Below are positions 1 to 7,899 of a DNA stretch of 37,630 nt, in pieces. Below the pieces are notes generated by a model that was given only the letters and a program-made list of their open reading frames with translations, did not search any database and was not told the DNA's origin. Source of the stretch: Chloroflexota bacterium. Its GTDB lineage: Bacteria > Chloroflexota > Anaerolineae > Caldilineales > Caldilineaceae. The stretch's first letter is position 1, and every line of letters begins with the position of its first letter. The position numbers and the translations under genes were made by a program. Location of the stretch: positions 1 through 37,630 of the forward strand of contig QEUW01000027.1 of NCBI GenBank assembly GCA_003577005.1. Reading direction: 5' to 3'.

Positions 1-1779
1 GACCTTTTTCCACAAACTGTAGGTTTGCAGGCCACTGATAGCAAAAAGATAGAAGTTCTCCTGGTCCACGTACCGAAACAGCAGCCCATATTCTCCATTC
101 GCCGGCCCGGCCATCCGTTCGACATCGACCTCGGCCAGCAGGTCGGCGACCATCTCACCGTGAGCCAGCTCAGGGAAGCTCCAGCTCAACCAGTTTGTGC
201 TGTTGACCGTGACCTGGTAGGTACGGCCCACATAGGCAAGAACGGCATGATCGTCGGTGACAGTGCTCCACGTGCCGTCATTGCGGCGAAAGTCGTCAGA
301 AAAGGTGGGAGCATCGCTGCGGATCTCGGCTAGCCGAGCGCTGACATCCACCGGCTCAGGTGTCGCAATCAGCGCCGGTGTCGGTTCTGGTTCTGATTCG
401 GCTGCGGCTACCGGCCAGAGGTTGAAGTTGTCAAAGGCGATCTCAACACCTGGCTCGTCGAAAGTTCCGGCCATGAGACCCACTGCGCCGGTGAACGGTG
501 CTTCTTCGGTATATTGGGCGACAACTATATCGTTGACCAGCAGCGTGATCTGCTCCCCTTCGACGAGGAGAGCCAGTGAATTGGTTGCTTCCTCGCTGAT
601 GTCCAGGGCCTCTGTATCAGTCCAGTTGATGAGAGCAGTCCAGTTGCCATCCACTTTTTTCCAGAGACTGTAGGTGCCCGCGCCGCTGACAGCATAAAGG
701 AAAAAATTATCGCTGTCTTTATGGTGAAAGATCAGACCGTATTCGGCGTCGAGCGGTCCGGCAACCTGAGCTACATCAACCTCTGCCAGAAACGAAGACA
801 GAGGCTGCTCTTCGCTGTCGCGATTGAAGGCAAAACCCAACCAGTTCGGGGTCTTCACGGTAATGCGGTAGGTGCGGCGGACGTAGGAATAGGCTACATA
901 TTCGTCAGAAGTCGTGGGCCAGAGGTCCTCATCCCGGCGAAAGTCGTCGCTGACCACTGGGACGGTCATGCGGATGGCAGCCAGCCGCTCTGCGATCGCT
1001 TCGGGGTCGAAAGTACCGCTGTCACCAACCGTGCTGGGGGCGGAAGTGGGTGTCGGCGTAGCCGTATCCTCTGCGGTGGGCTCTGGTGGGGACGGTGCGG
1101 ACAAGGCCCACAGAAAGAGATCATCGAAGGCAATCTCGACACCACCGTCGTCAAACGTGCCGGCCATGAGGGCAATCCGGCCCGTGCTAAATGTGCTGTC
1201 CGTCACCGTTGCCAGAGCTTCGCCGTTGAGGAGAATGGTGATCTGGTCCCCCTCGGCCCACACACCTAGGGTATTGCCCGCGCCTTCTCCAGTATTGAGG
1301 GGCTCGGACTCGGTCCATTCGACCAGATCGACCCACTCGCCGTCGGCCATCATCTGCAGACTATAATACCCATCATGGCTGGCGCCAAACCGGTAAAAAT
1401 TCTCCGCATCGACATAGCGAAAGAGGACACCGTATTCGTTATCCAGCGGGCCGCCAACATGAAAAGCATCGACCTCTAGATAAAAGTCACCGGCGGTGAT
1501 CTCTGCCACACTCCAGCCCACCGTCTGTGGGGCAAAGATATTGACATGGAGTGTACTGGCCTGATAAAAGCGCGCCATATCCGCATCTGATTCCAGGTTC
1601 CAGCGCCCCTCATCCTGGCGAAAGTGGTCAGTGACGGTTGGTGTACGGCTCTTAATCTGGGCAATACGCTCAACCACGTCATCCGTTTGCTGTTGCTGTG
1701 GGGCTGCCCACAAGGAAACGGTAAAGAAGAGCGATAGCAACAGGGCCAACAATCCGAACCAGACCGATCCTCGCCGCAT
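1..1779 (-). CDS. Secreted protein with three repeated ConA/LamG-like domains (3' end off the left edge)
   Basis: The frame is open for 593 codons from an ATG at 1779 (preceded by the Shine-Dalgarno sequence AGGGGAGG) to the window edge with no stop, so the protein is truncated by the window. Residues 1-25 form a signal peptide with a long Leu-rich core ending near LWAA. Three homologous units of about 220 residues follow. Each opens with an ERIAQI-like helix, then a TVTDHFRQDEGRW-type strand, FYLEVD, EYGVLFRYVD, NFYRF, a YSLW stretch, an ITILLNG strand and IALMAGTF...VEIAFD. This looks like the concanavalin A-like/LamG (DUF1080-like) beta-sandwich. The linkers are Pro/Thr/Glu-rich. No catalytic residues are recognisable, so a surface-exposed or secreted glycan-binding role is inferred. 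It is last in a co-oriented minus-strand run, 69 bp after the C69 peptidase. Confidence 0.85.
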   Translation of the reverse strand, partial: MRRGSVWFGLLALLLSLFFTVSLWAAPQQQQTDDVVERIAQIKSRTPTVTDHFRQDEGRWNLESDADMARFYQASTLHVNIFAPQTVGWSVAEITAGDFYLEVDAFHVGGPLDNEYGVLFRYVDAENFYRFGASHDGYYSLQMMADGEWVDLVEWTESEPLNTGEGAGNTLGVWAEGDQITILLNGEALATVTDSTFSTGRIALMAGTFDDGGVEIAFDDLFLWALSAPSPPEPTAEDTATPTPTSAPSTVGDSGTFDPEAIAERLAAIRMTVPVVSDDFRRDEDLWPTTSDEYVAYSYVRRTYRITVKTPNWLGFAFNRDSEEQPLSSFLAEVDVAQVAGPLDAEYGLIFHHKDSDNFFLYAVSGAGTYSLWKKVDGNWTALINWTDTEALDISEEATNSLALLVEGEQITLLVNDIVVAQYTEEAPFTGAVGLMAGTFDEPGVEIAFDNFNLWPVAAAESEPEPTPALIATPEPVDVSARLAEIRSDAPTFSDDFRRNDGTWSTVTDDHAVLAYVGRTYQVTVNSTNWLSWSFPELAHGEMVADLLAEVDVERMAGPANGEYGLLFRYVDQENFYLFAISGLQTYSLWKKV

Positions 1780-1848
1780 TTTTGCCTCCCCTTACTTGAT
1801 CAGAATATCGTTCGAATACACCGTTCGGGATCGACTATCTTGTCCACG

Positions 1849-3264
1849 CTACGCGGCCTCCAGTTCGATCAGCAGTGCGTTGACGGTCGCAACCACCCGC
1901 TCGACACAGCGCGCACTAAACCCTGCCAGCAAACGGCTCTGTTCCCCATCTGCCCTGGCCGAGTGGGCATCGACACGCGGCGCCAACTCTGCGAGTTCGG
2001 TAGCAAATTCGGCTTCCAGGGCATCAAAACGGGTGCGCACCAGCGTATTGCGTTCTGGATAACAGCCCGGCACGCTGGCAACCGGATCGCCTTTGACGAC
2101 ATCCAGCAGGCGCCGGAAGAGCCACCAATACGAATCGGGCGCAAAACGGTCTTCCGCGGCTTCCGGCGCCGGCACGACCCGTCGGCCAGCCGTGCCAGCC
2201 CTGGTCACGAGCGGCGGCAGGTTGTGTCCATGCACAAAGAATGGCACGTAACAACCGTTGCACGGCGGGCCAGGGGTCCACCAGAAGACCGGCAGTTCGC
2301 CCTCGCTCTTGGGTAAGACGGCTACACAGGATGAGGCGGTGTTGCCCCAGGTAAAACTGGCCGGCGAAGCGTGCATACAGATGGTCTGAAAGTCGGGGTC
2401 GGCGGCGTCAAAGGCCGGCCCCTGCAAAAATGAGTCCTCGTAATGGTCACGGGCGATCCGCTTCATCCACGCCGGTGTGATCTGCCCGGCCTGTTCGGCC
2501 AGCAGTTGGCGCGAACGCATCAGGCGCAGATGCGAGACCTGGCGCGGCCGCCGGTCATCGACATAGGCGCGGGCAAAGTCAAAACGGTGCCTCTGGTCCG
2601 CACGCCACCACCCCTGTTCGAGCGCATACCCGATGAGATCGGCGCTGCCTCGCTCCCAGCTTGTACGGATGGTAGGTTCATTGGAGATGGACGTATAGCC
2701 CTGGCTGAAACGCCGCGCAGCCCAGCGCGTGCCAATCGCTTCGACCACCCATGCCTCGCCGGGATCGGCCACGATGAACGAGCCATCGTAGCTACCTTCG
2801 GCGTGGTCGCGCCCCGGTACGCCGGAGCCAAACTGGCCGTACTGCTCGACCAGTCCACCCATCACCTCGACGGCCTCGGCGGCGGACCGGCTTCGCTCCA
2901 ACGTCAGGCGGACCAACTCCATACCCAAGAGGCCAAGCGGCGTGTCCCCGCCTGACCGGTAGGCTTCGGCGGTCGCACGGTAGCTCTTGGTGAAGATCGC
3001 CTCGTTGCCGATGACAACGCTGTGCTCGTTAATGCCCTCTTCGTAGCCCCAACACCAGTAGGGGCTGGAGCCCAACGTGGCATAGGTCCGCCGTACTTGG
3101 GGCAGGCGCAGATAGGCGAGTTCGATGCTGCTACCCGGCGGCCACTCCTGGCGGGGATAGAAGAGCAGCGGCTGGCAATCAAAGATGGGACGGTCGCTGT
3201 TCTTGCCCAGGATGACGTTGCCACTCGACGTCGCATCACGCAGCGCAACCCAGGTGTCGCACAT
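1849..3264 (-). CDS. C69-family dipeptidase (secernin-like)
   Basis: The 471-residue product begins MCDTWVAL. Cys2 becomes the N-terminal nucleophile after Met removal, which is the hallmark of Ntn-hydrolase peptidase family C69 and secernins. The following GKNSDRP motif and the EGINEHSVVIGNE segment also fit the family. It has no signal peptide, so a cytoplasmic dipeptidase or amidohydrolase is expected. The start is supported by AAAGGAGG six bases upstream, and that site overlaps the end of the preceding M20 gene (15-bp gap). With the M20 peptidase upstream it probably forms a peptide or amino-acyl amide salvage operon. The exact substrate cannot be read from the sequence. Confidence 0.88.
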   Translation of the reverse strand: MCDTWVALRDATSSGNVILGKNSDRPIFDCQPLLFYPRQEWPPGSSIELAYLRLPQVRRTYATLGSSPYWCWGYEEGINEHSVVIGNEAIFTKSYRATAEAYRSGGDTPLGLLGMELVRLTLERSRSAAEAVEVMGGLVEQYGQFGSGVPGRDHAEGSYDGSFIVADPGEAWVVEAIGTRWAARRFSQGYTSISNEPTIRTSWERGSADLIGYALEQGWWRADQRHRFDFARAYVDDRRPRQVSHLRLMRSRQLLAEQAGQITPAWMKRIARDHYEDSFLQGPAFDAADPDFQTICMHASPASFTWGNTASSCVAVLPKSEGELPVFWWTPGPPCNGCYVPFFVHGHNLPPLVTRAGTAGRRVVPAPEAAEDRFAPDSYWWLFRRLLDVVKGDPVASVPGCYPERNTLVRTRFDALEAEFATELAELAPRVDAHSARADGEQSRLLAGFSARCVERVVATVNALLIELEAA

Positions 3265-3279
3265 GGTTGTCCTCCTTTG

Positions 3280-4413
3280 CTATATTCCCCACCAGCGGTC
3301 ATAGATCGCCGCCGCCGTCTCCATTTCGGCAATTTCCACCCATTCTTCGGCGCCGTGGGCCTGGTCGATAGAGCCGGGGCCAAAGACCACACGCTCGCCG
3401 GCCACTGCGGCGTAGGCCCAGGCATTTGTCCCGTAGGGTGCGGTCCGGGGAGATGCGCCACTCCAATCCGCCAGCCGCCGGACCCACGGCGAATCGGGCG
3501 GCTGGTAGAAGGCGTCGATCTCTTTCTGGATGCTCATCGTCAGCGGCAGCGGGCACGTCTTCTGCGCCAGCGCCTGTAGCTGCGCCACCACCTCGACAGC
3601 TCGTTCACCATCCACGACGCGGCGGTCGAGAGAAAGCTGGCAGGCATCGGGCACCACGTTGATCCCCGTGCCGCCGCGCACAATGGTGACCGTCAGCGCC
3701 GGATGCCCCAGATCAGCTGGCGGCAGTTGTTGTAGCCGTCCGTGCTCGGTCTGCAAGGCCATCACCAGTTGCGCAGCAGCGACTACGGCGTTCTGCCCCA
3801 GGTGCGGCTGTGATGAATGGACCGATTTGCCACGGATGTGAAATTCCAGCCGCACAACCCCTTTGTGGCCGTGGATAGGCACACAGCCCGTGCCCTCGGC
3901 GATCAGCAACTCGGCGGCGTGCAGACCCTGGCGACGCATCCACGCGGCGGCAGCCGGCGCGCCGGTGGCGCCCACTTCCTCGTCCACCGTGGCGGCGATG
4001 AGCAGATTGTTGGCCGGACGCCGGCCGGTGCGCCCCATCTCCTCCAGCAGCGCCAGCATAATCGCCAGCGAGGCTTTGGTGTCCACGGCGCCGCGGCCAT
4101 AGACACGGCCATCGGCAATGCGGCCGCTAAAGGGGTCGTCCGTCATCAGCTCGACACTGACCGTGTCCAGGTGGACATCGACGGCCAGCCAGCGGTCAGT
4201 CTCCCCGCGCCAGAGGCCATAGATATTGGGCCGGCCGGGATGTACTTCGTCTACATGCACTTCGCCGCCAAGCTGCTGGAACCACTTGGCCACTGCGGCG
4301 GCGAGGCGACCCTCGCCCGGCTCGCCGGCGCGCGGCCCGGCTTGGTCAGGCGATACGCTGGGGATCTGCACCAGGCGGCTGAGCCAGGTGGCGATTTGTG
4401 AGCCTTCAATCAT
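3280..4413 (-). CDS. M20-family metallopeptidase (ArgE/DapE-like)
   Basis: The product is 377 residues when the start is placed at ATG 4413, which overlaps the upstream gene's TGA as TGATG. An ATG seven codons upstream is possible, but the overlap favours the shorter form. Zinc-ligand and catalytic motifs of the M20 family are present: VDVHLDTV (His81, Asp83), GRGAVDTKAS (Asp111), VDEEVGATG (Glu145 and Glu146), a LLIAEGTG segment and a C-terminal His in IDQAHGAEEW. The dimerisation (lid) domain lies between them. The family hydrolyses N-acyl amino acids or small peptides, for example acetylornithine or succinyl-diaminopimelate. Its location beside a C69 dipeptidase and a deacetylase-like amidohydrolase suggests peptide catabolism rather than arginine or lysine synthesis. 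It is probably cytoplasmic. Confidence 0.9.
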   Translation of the reverse strand: MIEGSQIATWLSRLVQIPSVSPDQAGPRAGEPGEGRLAAAVAKWFQQLGGEVHVDEVHPGRPNIYGLWRGETDRWLAVDVHLDTVSVELMTDDPFSGRIADGRVYGRGAVDTKASLAIMLALLEEMGRTGRRPANNLLIAATVDEEVGATGAPAAAAWMRRQGLHAAELLIAEGTGCVPIHGHKGVVRLEFHIRGKSVHSSQPHLGQNAVVAAAQLVMALQTEHGRLQQLPPADLGHPALTVTIVRGGTGINVVPDACQLSLDRRVVDGERAVEVVAQLQALAQKTCPLPLTMSIQKEIDAFYQPPDSPWVRRLADWSGASPRTAPYGTNAWAYAAVAGERVVFGPGSIDQAHGAEEWVEIAEMETAAAIYDRWWGI

Positions 4414-4709
4414 CACTTTGCCTCTTTTGTCCAACTGTTTGCCAACGTCCCCGCCAGGTCAATCTCATAGTGGTTGGCGAGGACGGCGATTAAGTTTGTC
4501 AACTGGGCCATCTCTTCTGCAAGTCGCTCGACGCTTGGTGATTTGTCCCACTGGGATTTGCTGCCAACTCGCTCCAACAGAGCGACTTCCTGCGCAATTT
4601 CGCCCAATTCTTCCGTGAGGGCGAGCACGACCTCTGAAGCAGACCGGAATGGCGTCTTCATTTGGCGAACAGACTCGTGATTGAGCCGCTGGAGCAGGTC
4701 GAGATCCAT
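4413..4709 (-). CDS. MazG-like NTP pyrophosphohydrolase-family protein
   Basis: This small all-helical protein (98 residues) has the MazG-like signature EELGEIAQE (Glu34, Glu37) and a second helix EEMAQLTNLIAVLAN ending EIDL. In active all-alpha NTP pyrophosphohydrolases the second motif is EExxD. Here the expected Asp is Gln69, so the metal site may be incomplete. The family hydrolyses non-canonical or excess nucleoside triphosphates. The start at 4709 has GGGGATGG immediately upstream. Its stop overlaps the start of the M20 peptidase, which indicates translational coupling. What a nucleotide-cleaning protein does in a peptidase operon is unclear. Confidence 0.75.
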   Translation of the reverse strand: MDLDLLQRLNHESVRQMKTPFRSASEVVLALTEELGEIAQEVALLERVGSKSQWDKSPSVERLAEEMAQLTNLIAVLANHYEIDLAGTLANSWTKEAK

Positions 4710-4715
4710 ACCATC

Positions 4716-4751
4716 CCCTGTTTGGCCCCCTGTTTGGCCCTCTGTTTGGCT
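4716..4751. repeat. Three tandem copies of a 12-bp unit
   Basis: CCCTGTTTGGCC occurs twice exactly (4716-4727, 4728-4739) and once with two changes (4740-4751). It fills the short gap between the amidohydrolase stop and the MazG-like gene's ribosome-binding site. A change in copy number would alter spacing but no reading frame. Confidence 0.8.
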
Positions 4752-4756
4752 TGGTA

Positions 4757-5905
4757 TCAGTCCAATTGGGCCGGCTCGTAGACCTTCCCGGCGCGTACGA
4801 CGATCTGAGGGGTGAGCCGTTGGCTGGCGGTTCGCTCCTGGCGGCGTGAATCGATGAGAGGAAATCGGCCGCTTTCCAGCTTGAAGACCACAGCGTCGCC
4901 CCAGGCGCCAATCTTGAGCGTGCCGATTTCATCGGCCAGGTGGATCGCCTGGGCCGGTGTAGCCGTGACCCGGCGCAGCGCCTCGTCGAGCGAAAGCCCC
5001 AGGTGCAGGAACTTGCTCACCGTTGTCGCTAGATCATAGACCGGACCGTTGACGTTGTAGTGGTGCAGGTCACTCGAAATGGTCTGTGGCAGGACCCCCT
5101 GGGCCAGCGCCTGTTCGGCGATCTGCCAGCTAAAGCTGCCGGCGCCGTGGCCGACATCCAGGATCACGCCTCGTTCGATGGCGTCCAGTACGGAATCGCG
5201 CACACGGCCCTGGGCATCCAGAATGCCGCAGGCGGCATCGTGGTAGCAATGGGTGAGGATATCATCTTTGCGCATCACAGCGAGGATGTCGTCAATCGAG
5301 TCGCACCAGGCCGCCTGGGGGTGAACCATAATGGGCAGCCCTACCGCGTCAGCCGCCTCGCGCGCCAGATAGAGCGGGCGGAGACCGGCGTCTTCGCTCA
5401 CGATGCTCTCTCTGGTGAGCCGCACCTTGACGCCGAGGATCACATCGCGGTGTTGCTCGATCATGGCGACGGCGCGGGGCACGCTGGCAAAGCGAAGATC
5501 GTCCAACTCGCCGACATCCGGGTTGAGCATCCCCTGCGCCGAGATGTTGAGTTGGGCAAAGAGACGCGTGGCGCAGACATCGATTACATATTTGCGGAAA
5601 CCAGGGAAGGTGTCCGCCCCGGCTGAACCAGCGTCCACCGCGGTAGTGACGCCCTTTGCCACGCAATTGGAGTCCACCTCGATTCCTAAATGCGACACGC
5701 CCCAAAAGACATGGACATGCAGGTCGATCATCCCCGGCGTCACGATGTGGCCGGTGCAGTCAAGGACCTCGGCGGAGTCGCTGGCCGGCAGGCCGCTACC
5801 TAGGGCGGCAACCCTGCCGTTGGCAAAGGCGACATCCATTGCGGCATGAATGGCCTGTGCCGGGTCTACCAGTGTGCCACGTTTGAGCAGCAAATCGTAT
5901 TTCAT
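4757..5905 (-). CDS. Amidohydrolase/deacetylase-family metallohydrolase
   Basis: The 382-residue TIM-barrel amidohydrolase is related to dihydroorotases and the bacterial N-acyl amino acid deacetylase group. Visible metal ligands are DLHVHVFWG (His63, His65), a candidate carbamylated lysine in GVKVRL (Lys160), VHPQA (His195), THCYHD (His219) and SSDLHHYN (Asp279). The small beta domain is formed by the N-terminal LLLKRGTLVDPA and the C-terminal WGDAVVFKL segments. I placed the start at ATG 5905. The frame stays open far upstream, but that extension crosses a repeat element and an opposing gene and shows no homology. A promoter with a TGGTATAAT box lies about 70 bp upstream. It is the first gene of the minus-strand run; the substrate is probably an N-acyl or cyclic amide. 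Confidence 0.85.
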   Translation of the reverse strand: MKYDLLLKRGTLVDPAQAIHAAMDVAFANGRVAALGSGLPASDSAEVLDCTGHIVTPGMIDLHVHVFWGVSHLGIEVDSNCVAKGVTTAVDAGSAGADTFPGFRKYVIDVCATRLFAQLNISAQGMLNPDVGELDDLRFASVPRAVAMIEQHRDVILGVKVRLTRESIVSEDAGLRPLYLAREAADAVGLPIMVHPQAAWCDSIDDILAVMRKDDILTHCYHDAACGILDAQGRVRDSVLDAIERGVILDVGHGAGSFSWQIAEQALAQGVLPQTISSDLHHYNVNGPVYDLATTVSKFLHLGLSLDEALRRVTATPAQAIHLADEIGTLKIGAWGDAVVFKLESGRFPLIDSRRQERTASQRLTPQIVVRAGKVYEPAQLD

Positions 5906-5935
5906 CGTCTGTCTGTGCTTGTCGTCAGGCACGGG

Positions 5936-5951
5936 GCGCTGTGAAGCGCCA
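5936..5951 (-). promoter_or_regulatory. Small stem-loop in the amidohydrolase leader
   Basis: GGCGCT-GTGA-AGCGCC is a perfect 6-bp stem with a tetraloop. It lies between the predicted promoter (5975-5983) and the start codon at 5905, so it would be in the 5' leader. Any regulatory role is untested. Confidence 0.4.
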
Positions 5952-5974
5952 TTGTGGATAGAGGGGGTGAATCC

Positions 5975-5983
5975 ATTATACCA
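5975..5983 (-). promoter_or_regulatory. Extended -10 promoter for the amidohydrolase operon
   Basis: Read on the minus strand the sequence is TGG-TATAAT, a perfect -10 hexamer with the TGn extension. No good -35 is seen at 16-18 bp, as is usual for extended -10 promoters. It lies about 70 bp before the ATG at 5905 and downstream of the MITE-like element. Confidence 0.6.
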
Positions 5984-6034
5984 TAACGCCAGCCTGCGCG
6001 ACAGCAACACAATGGAGCCAGAGGCAACCGATTT

Positions 6035-6210
6035 GGATGTGTCCAAAATTTGGGGCAAGTAGAGGAAGATGCCATCTTGCCCGTTGTGACCCGCATTCCG
6101 GGAAAGGGCCGGCGCCAGCTTGGCTGATGAGCTTGTCTCCGGCCCCGGGCGCCCTCTGGGCGCGGAATGCTCGTGTCGCCAAATTATCGCCCCTAATCCT
6201 GGACGCATCC
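6035..6210 (-). mobile_element. MITE-like element, copy 1 (176 bp, type I interior)
   Basis: This non-coding element is bounded by imperfect terminal inverted repeats: GGATGTGTCCAAAATTTGGGG on the left and, read inward from the right, GGATGCGTCCAGGATTAGGGG split here as GGATGCGTCC plus AGGATTAGGGG. It is flanked by the perfect 9-bp direct repeat AACCGATTT (6026-6034 and 6211-6219), a target-site duplication. The interior carries a GCATTCC/GGAATGC inverted repeat around GC-rich arms. A copy about 94% identical by eye lies in inverted orientation at 35124-35300. I assign minus orientation because the TCCAGGATTAGGGG end is on the right. It encodes no transposase. Confidence 0.85.
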
Positions 6211-6226
6211 AACCGATTTTGAGGGT

Positions 6227-6255
6227 TTGACAGCCCGTTACAACGTGGGTAAGAT
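6227..6255 (+). promoter_or_regulatory. Sigma70-type promoter for the sugar-type ABC importer
   Basis: TTGACA (6227-6232), a 17-bp spacer and TAAGAT (6250-6255). It lies about 85 bp before the binding-protein gene and 7 bp beyond the target duplication of MITE copy 1. Confidence 0.7.
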
Positions 6256-6340
6256 ACCTTTGCCCTCTTGCTCCCGCCGTAAACTGTAAATCTGAGTTTG
6301 CCAAATTATCCGTTGCGCCATCCAAAGGAGAGGAACCACC

Positions 6341-7702
6341 ATGTATCAGCGATGCCACTTGCCGAGGATGCTCTCGATCCTCATTATCGTTCTGCTTCTC
6401 GTTGCCGGCTGCGCCCCACCACAGGCCGCAGCGCCGGGCGCAGAAGGGGAAGCGGCCGCCACGGGCAAAACGCAGATCACCATGTGGGTCGGCACAAATG
6501 AGGTGGCCGATTGCGTGATCAAGACTGCGGTCGATTCGTTCAACGAGCAGAGCGATACTATCGAGGTGATCGCCGACAAGAAAGCCGATGTAATCAATGC
6601 GGTGCGTCCGGCGCTGGCGGGCGGAGCCGGTCCGGATCTGGTGCCGACGCATGGTCCGGCCTTTGTCGCCGAGCTGGCGCTGGCTGACCAGGTGCTGCCA
6701 TTGGACGATTTTGTGGACGACTTTGGCTGGGATGAGCTGTTTGTGCCGTGGGCGCTGAATATGGGGCGCATCGGTGGCAAGCTGTACAGCCTGCCGCAAG
6801 AGTTGGAGACGGTTGTTCTCTACTACAACAAGACGCTCTTTGAGGAGAAGGGCTGGCAACCACCAGCGAATATGGATGAACTGGTGGCGCTAGCTGACCA
6901 GATTGCAGCCGAGGAGATCATTCCTTTTGCCGGGCAGGCCGGCGAGTGCAAGGCGTGCAACGAGTGGTACTTTACTGAGTTTGTCAATAAGGTGGCTGGT
7001 CCCGAAAAGGTTTATCAGGCCCTCAAAGGAGAGATCCCGTGGACCGATCCGGACTTTGTACTCAGCATCGAAATTCTCAATGAGATGATGCAGAAGGGCT
7101 ATTTCATGGGCAGTGTGGAGAACTTCCTGGCTGCCAACTTTGACCAGTTTAGCACTGCCTTTGCTCAGGGCCAGGCGGCGATGAACATGGAAGGCACCTG
7201 GTTCTATGGCCGTGAAGCCGAATATTTTGGCGAGGCAGTGGGTAACAGCAATGAGTGGGATTGGGTGCCCATGCCGTCGTCCAGCGGTGCATCGATCTAC
7301 AGCATCGGCATCGGTGGCACTCAGTCGATCAACAAAAATTCCCAGCACCCAGAGGCTGCGGCCGAATTTCTGACCTACTATTTCTCGCCTGAGATCCAGG
7401 CGCGGCTCTTCTCTGATTGCCGCCTGGCGGTGGCCCCCATTCGCATCGAGGCCGAGGAGCTAGAAGGCATCGATCCACGCATTGCCGCCGTCTTTGCCGA
7501 TATGGCCGATGCGTCGGATGCCGGCAACTACGGCTATACGACATGGACTTTCTTCCCACCCAAGAGCGATGTCTACATCTATGAAGAGATTGAAAAGGTC
7601 TGGGTGGGTGACATCACAGCCGAGGAGTATCTTGCCGGTCTCGACCGCATCTTTCAAGAAGAGATGGCCGCCGGCCAGACGCTCGACGTGCCAGACCGGT
7701 AG
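6341..7702 (+). CDS. ABC transporter substrate-binding lipoprotein (family 1, sugar type)
   Basis: The product has 453 residues. The N-terminus has a positively charged start, a hydrophobic segment (residues 11-22) and the lipobox LVAGC with Cys24, so the mature protein should be lipid-anchored outside the membrane. A low-complexity Ala/Gly/Glu linker precedes the binding fold, which begins KTQITMWVG. Family-1 (maltose/multiple-sugar) features include GPDLVPTHG, the hinge segment GKLYSLPQE followed by VVLYYNKTLFEE, and GQAAMNMEGTW. The Shine-Dalgarno sequence AAAGGAGAGG lies just upstream. Two permease genes follow in the same direction, so this is the capture component of a carbohydrate-type importer. 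The ligand is not predictable, and no ATPase gene is nearby. Confidence 0.92.
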   Translation: MYQRCHLPRMLSILIIVLLLVAGCAPPQAAAPGAEGEAAATGKTQITMWVGTNEVADCVIKTAVDSFNEQSDTIEVIADKKADVINAVRPALAGGAGPDLVPTHGPAFVAELALADQVLPLDDFVDDFGWDELFVPWALNMGRIGGKLYSLPQELETVVLYYNKTLFEEKGWQPPANMDELVALADQIAAEEIIPFAGQAGECKACNEWYFTEFVNKVAGPEKVYQALKGEIPWTDPDFVLSIEILNEMMQKGYFMGSVENFLAANFDQFSTAFAQGQAAMNMEGTWFYGREAEYFGEAVGNSNEWDWVPMPSSSGASIYSIGIGGTQSINKNSQHPEAAAEFLTYYFSPEIQARLFSDCRLAVAPIRIEAEELEGIDPRIAAVFADMADASDAGNYGYTTWTFFPPKSDVYIYEEIEKVWVGDITAEEYLAGLDRIFQEEMAAGQTLDVPDR

Positions 7703-7705
7703 AGA

Positions 7706-7730
7706 AACGCAGAACGTAGAACGCAGAGCG
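7706..7730. repeat. Heptamer tract AACGCAG x3
   Basis: Three 7-bp units, AACGCAG, AACGTAG and AACGCAG, plus a partial unit lie just after the binding-protein stop codon. The same heptamer reappears inside mutL at 36644-36674, read on the minus strand, so this is a dispersed simple-repeat type in this genome. Confidence 0.7.
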
Positions 7731-7899
7731 TCTGGAACGAAAATCTACGTCCAAGGGGTAGCCCGGCAGCGAAAGCCCGCGGCAAGGTATTGTGGGTGCG
7801 GTTTTGGGCGCCCCTGGGCGTGCAGGCGGTGAATACTCATACGCTTTTTGGGCGTTCCGGTCACGTTTCGCAATTGGTGAGACGAAAGGATCTATTGCT

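Noticed and set aside
25..1366. Several plus-strand frames of 100-180 codons at the left edge
   Set aside because: They are antisense to the continuous minus-strand frame, which has a signal peptide and three homologous domains. They have Arg/Ser-rich shadow composition.
5906..6859. A 318-codon upstream extension of the amidohydrolase reading frame
   Set aside because: It runs through MITE copy 1 and antisense to the start of the binding-protein gene, has no family similarity, and a good start with a promoter exists at 5905.
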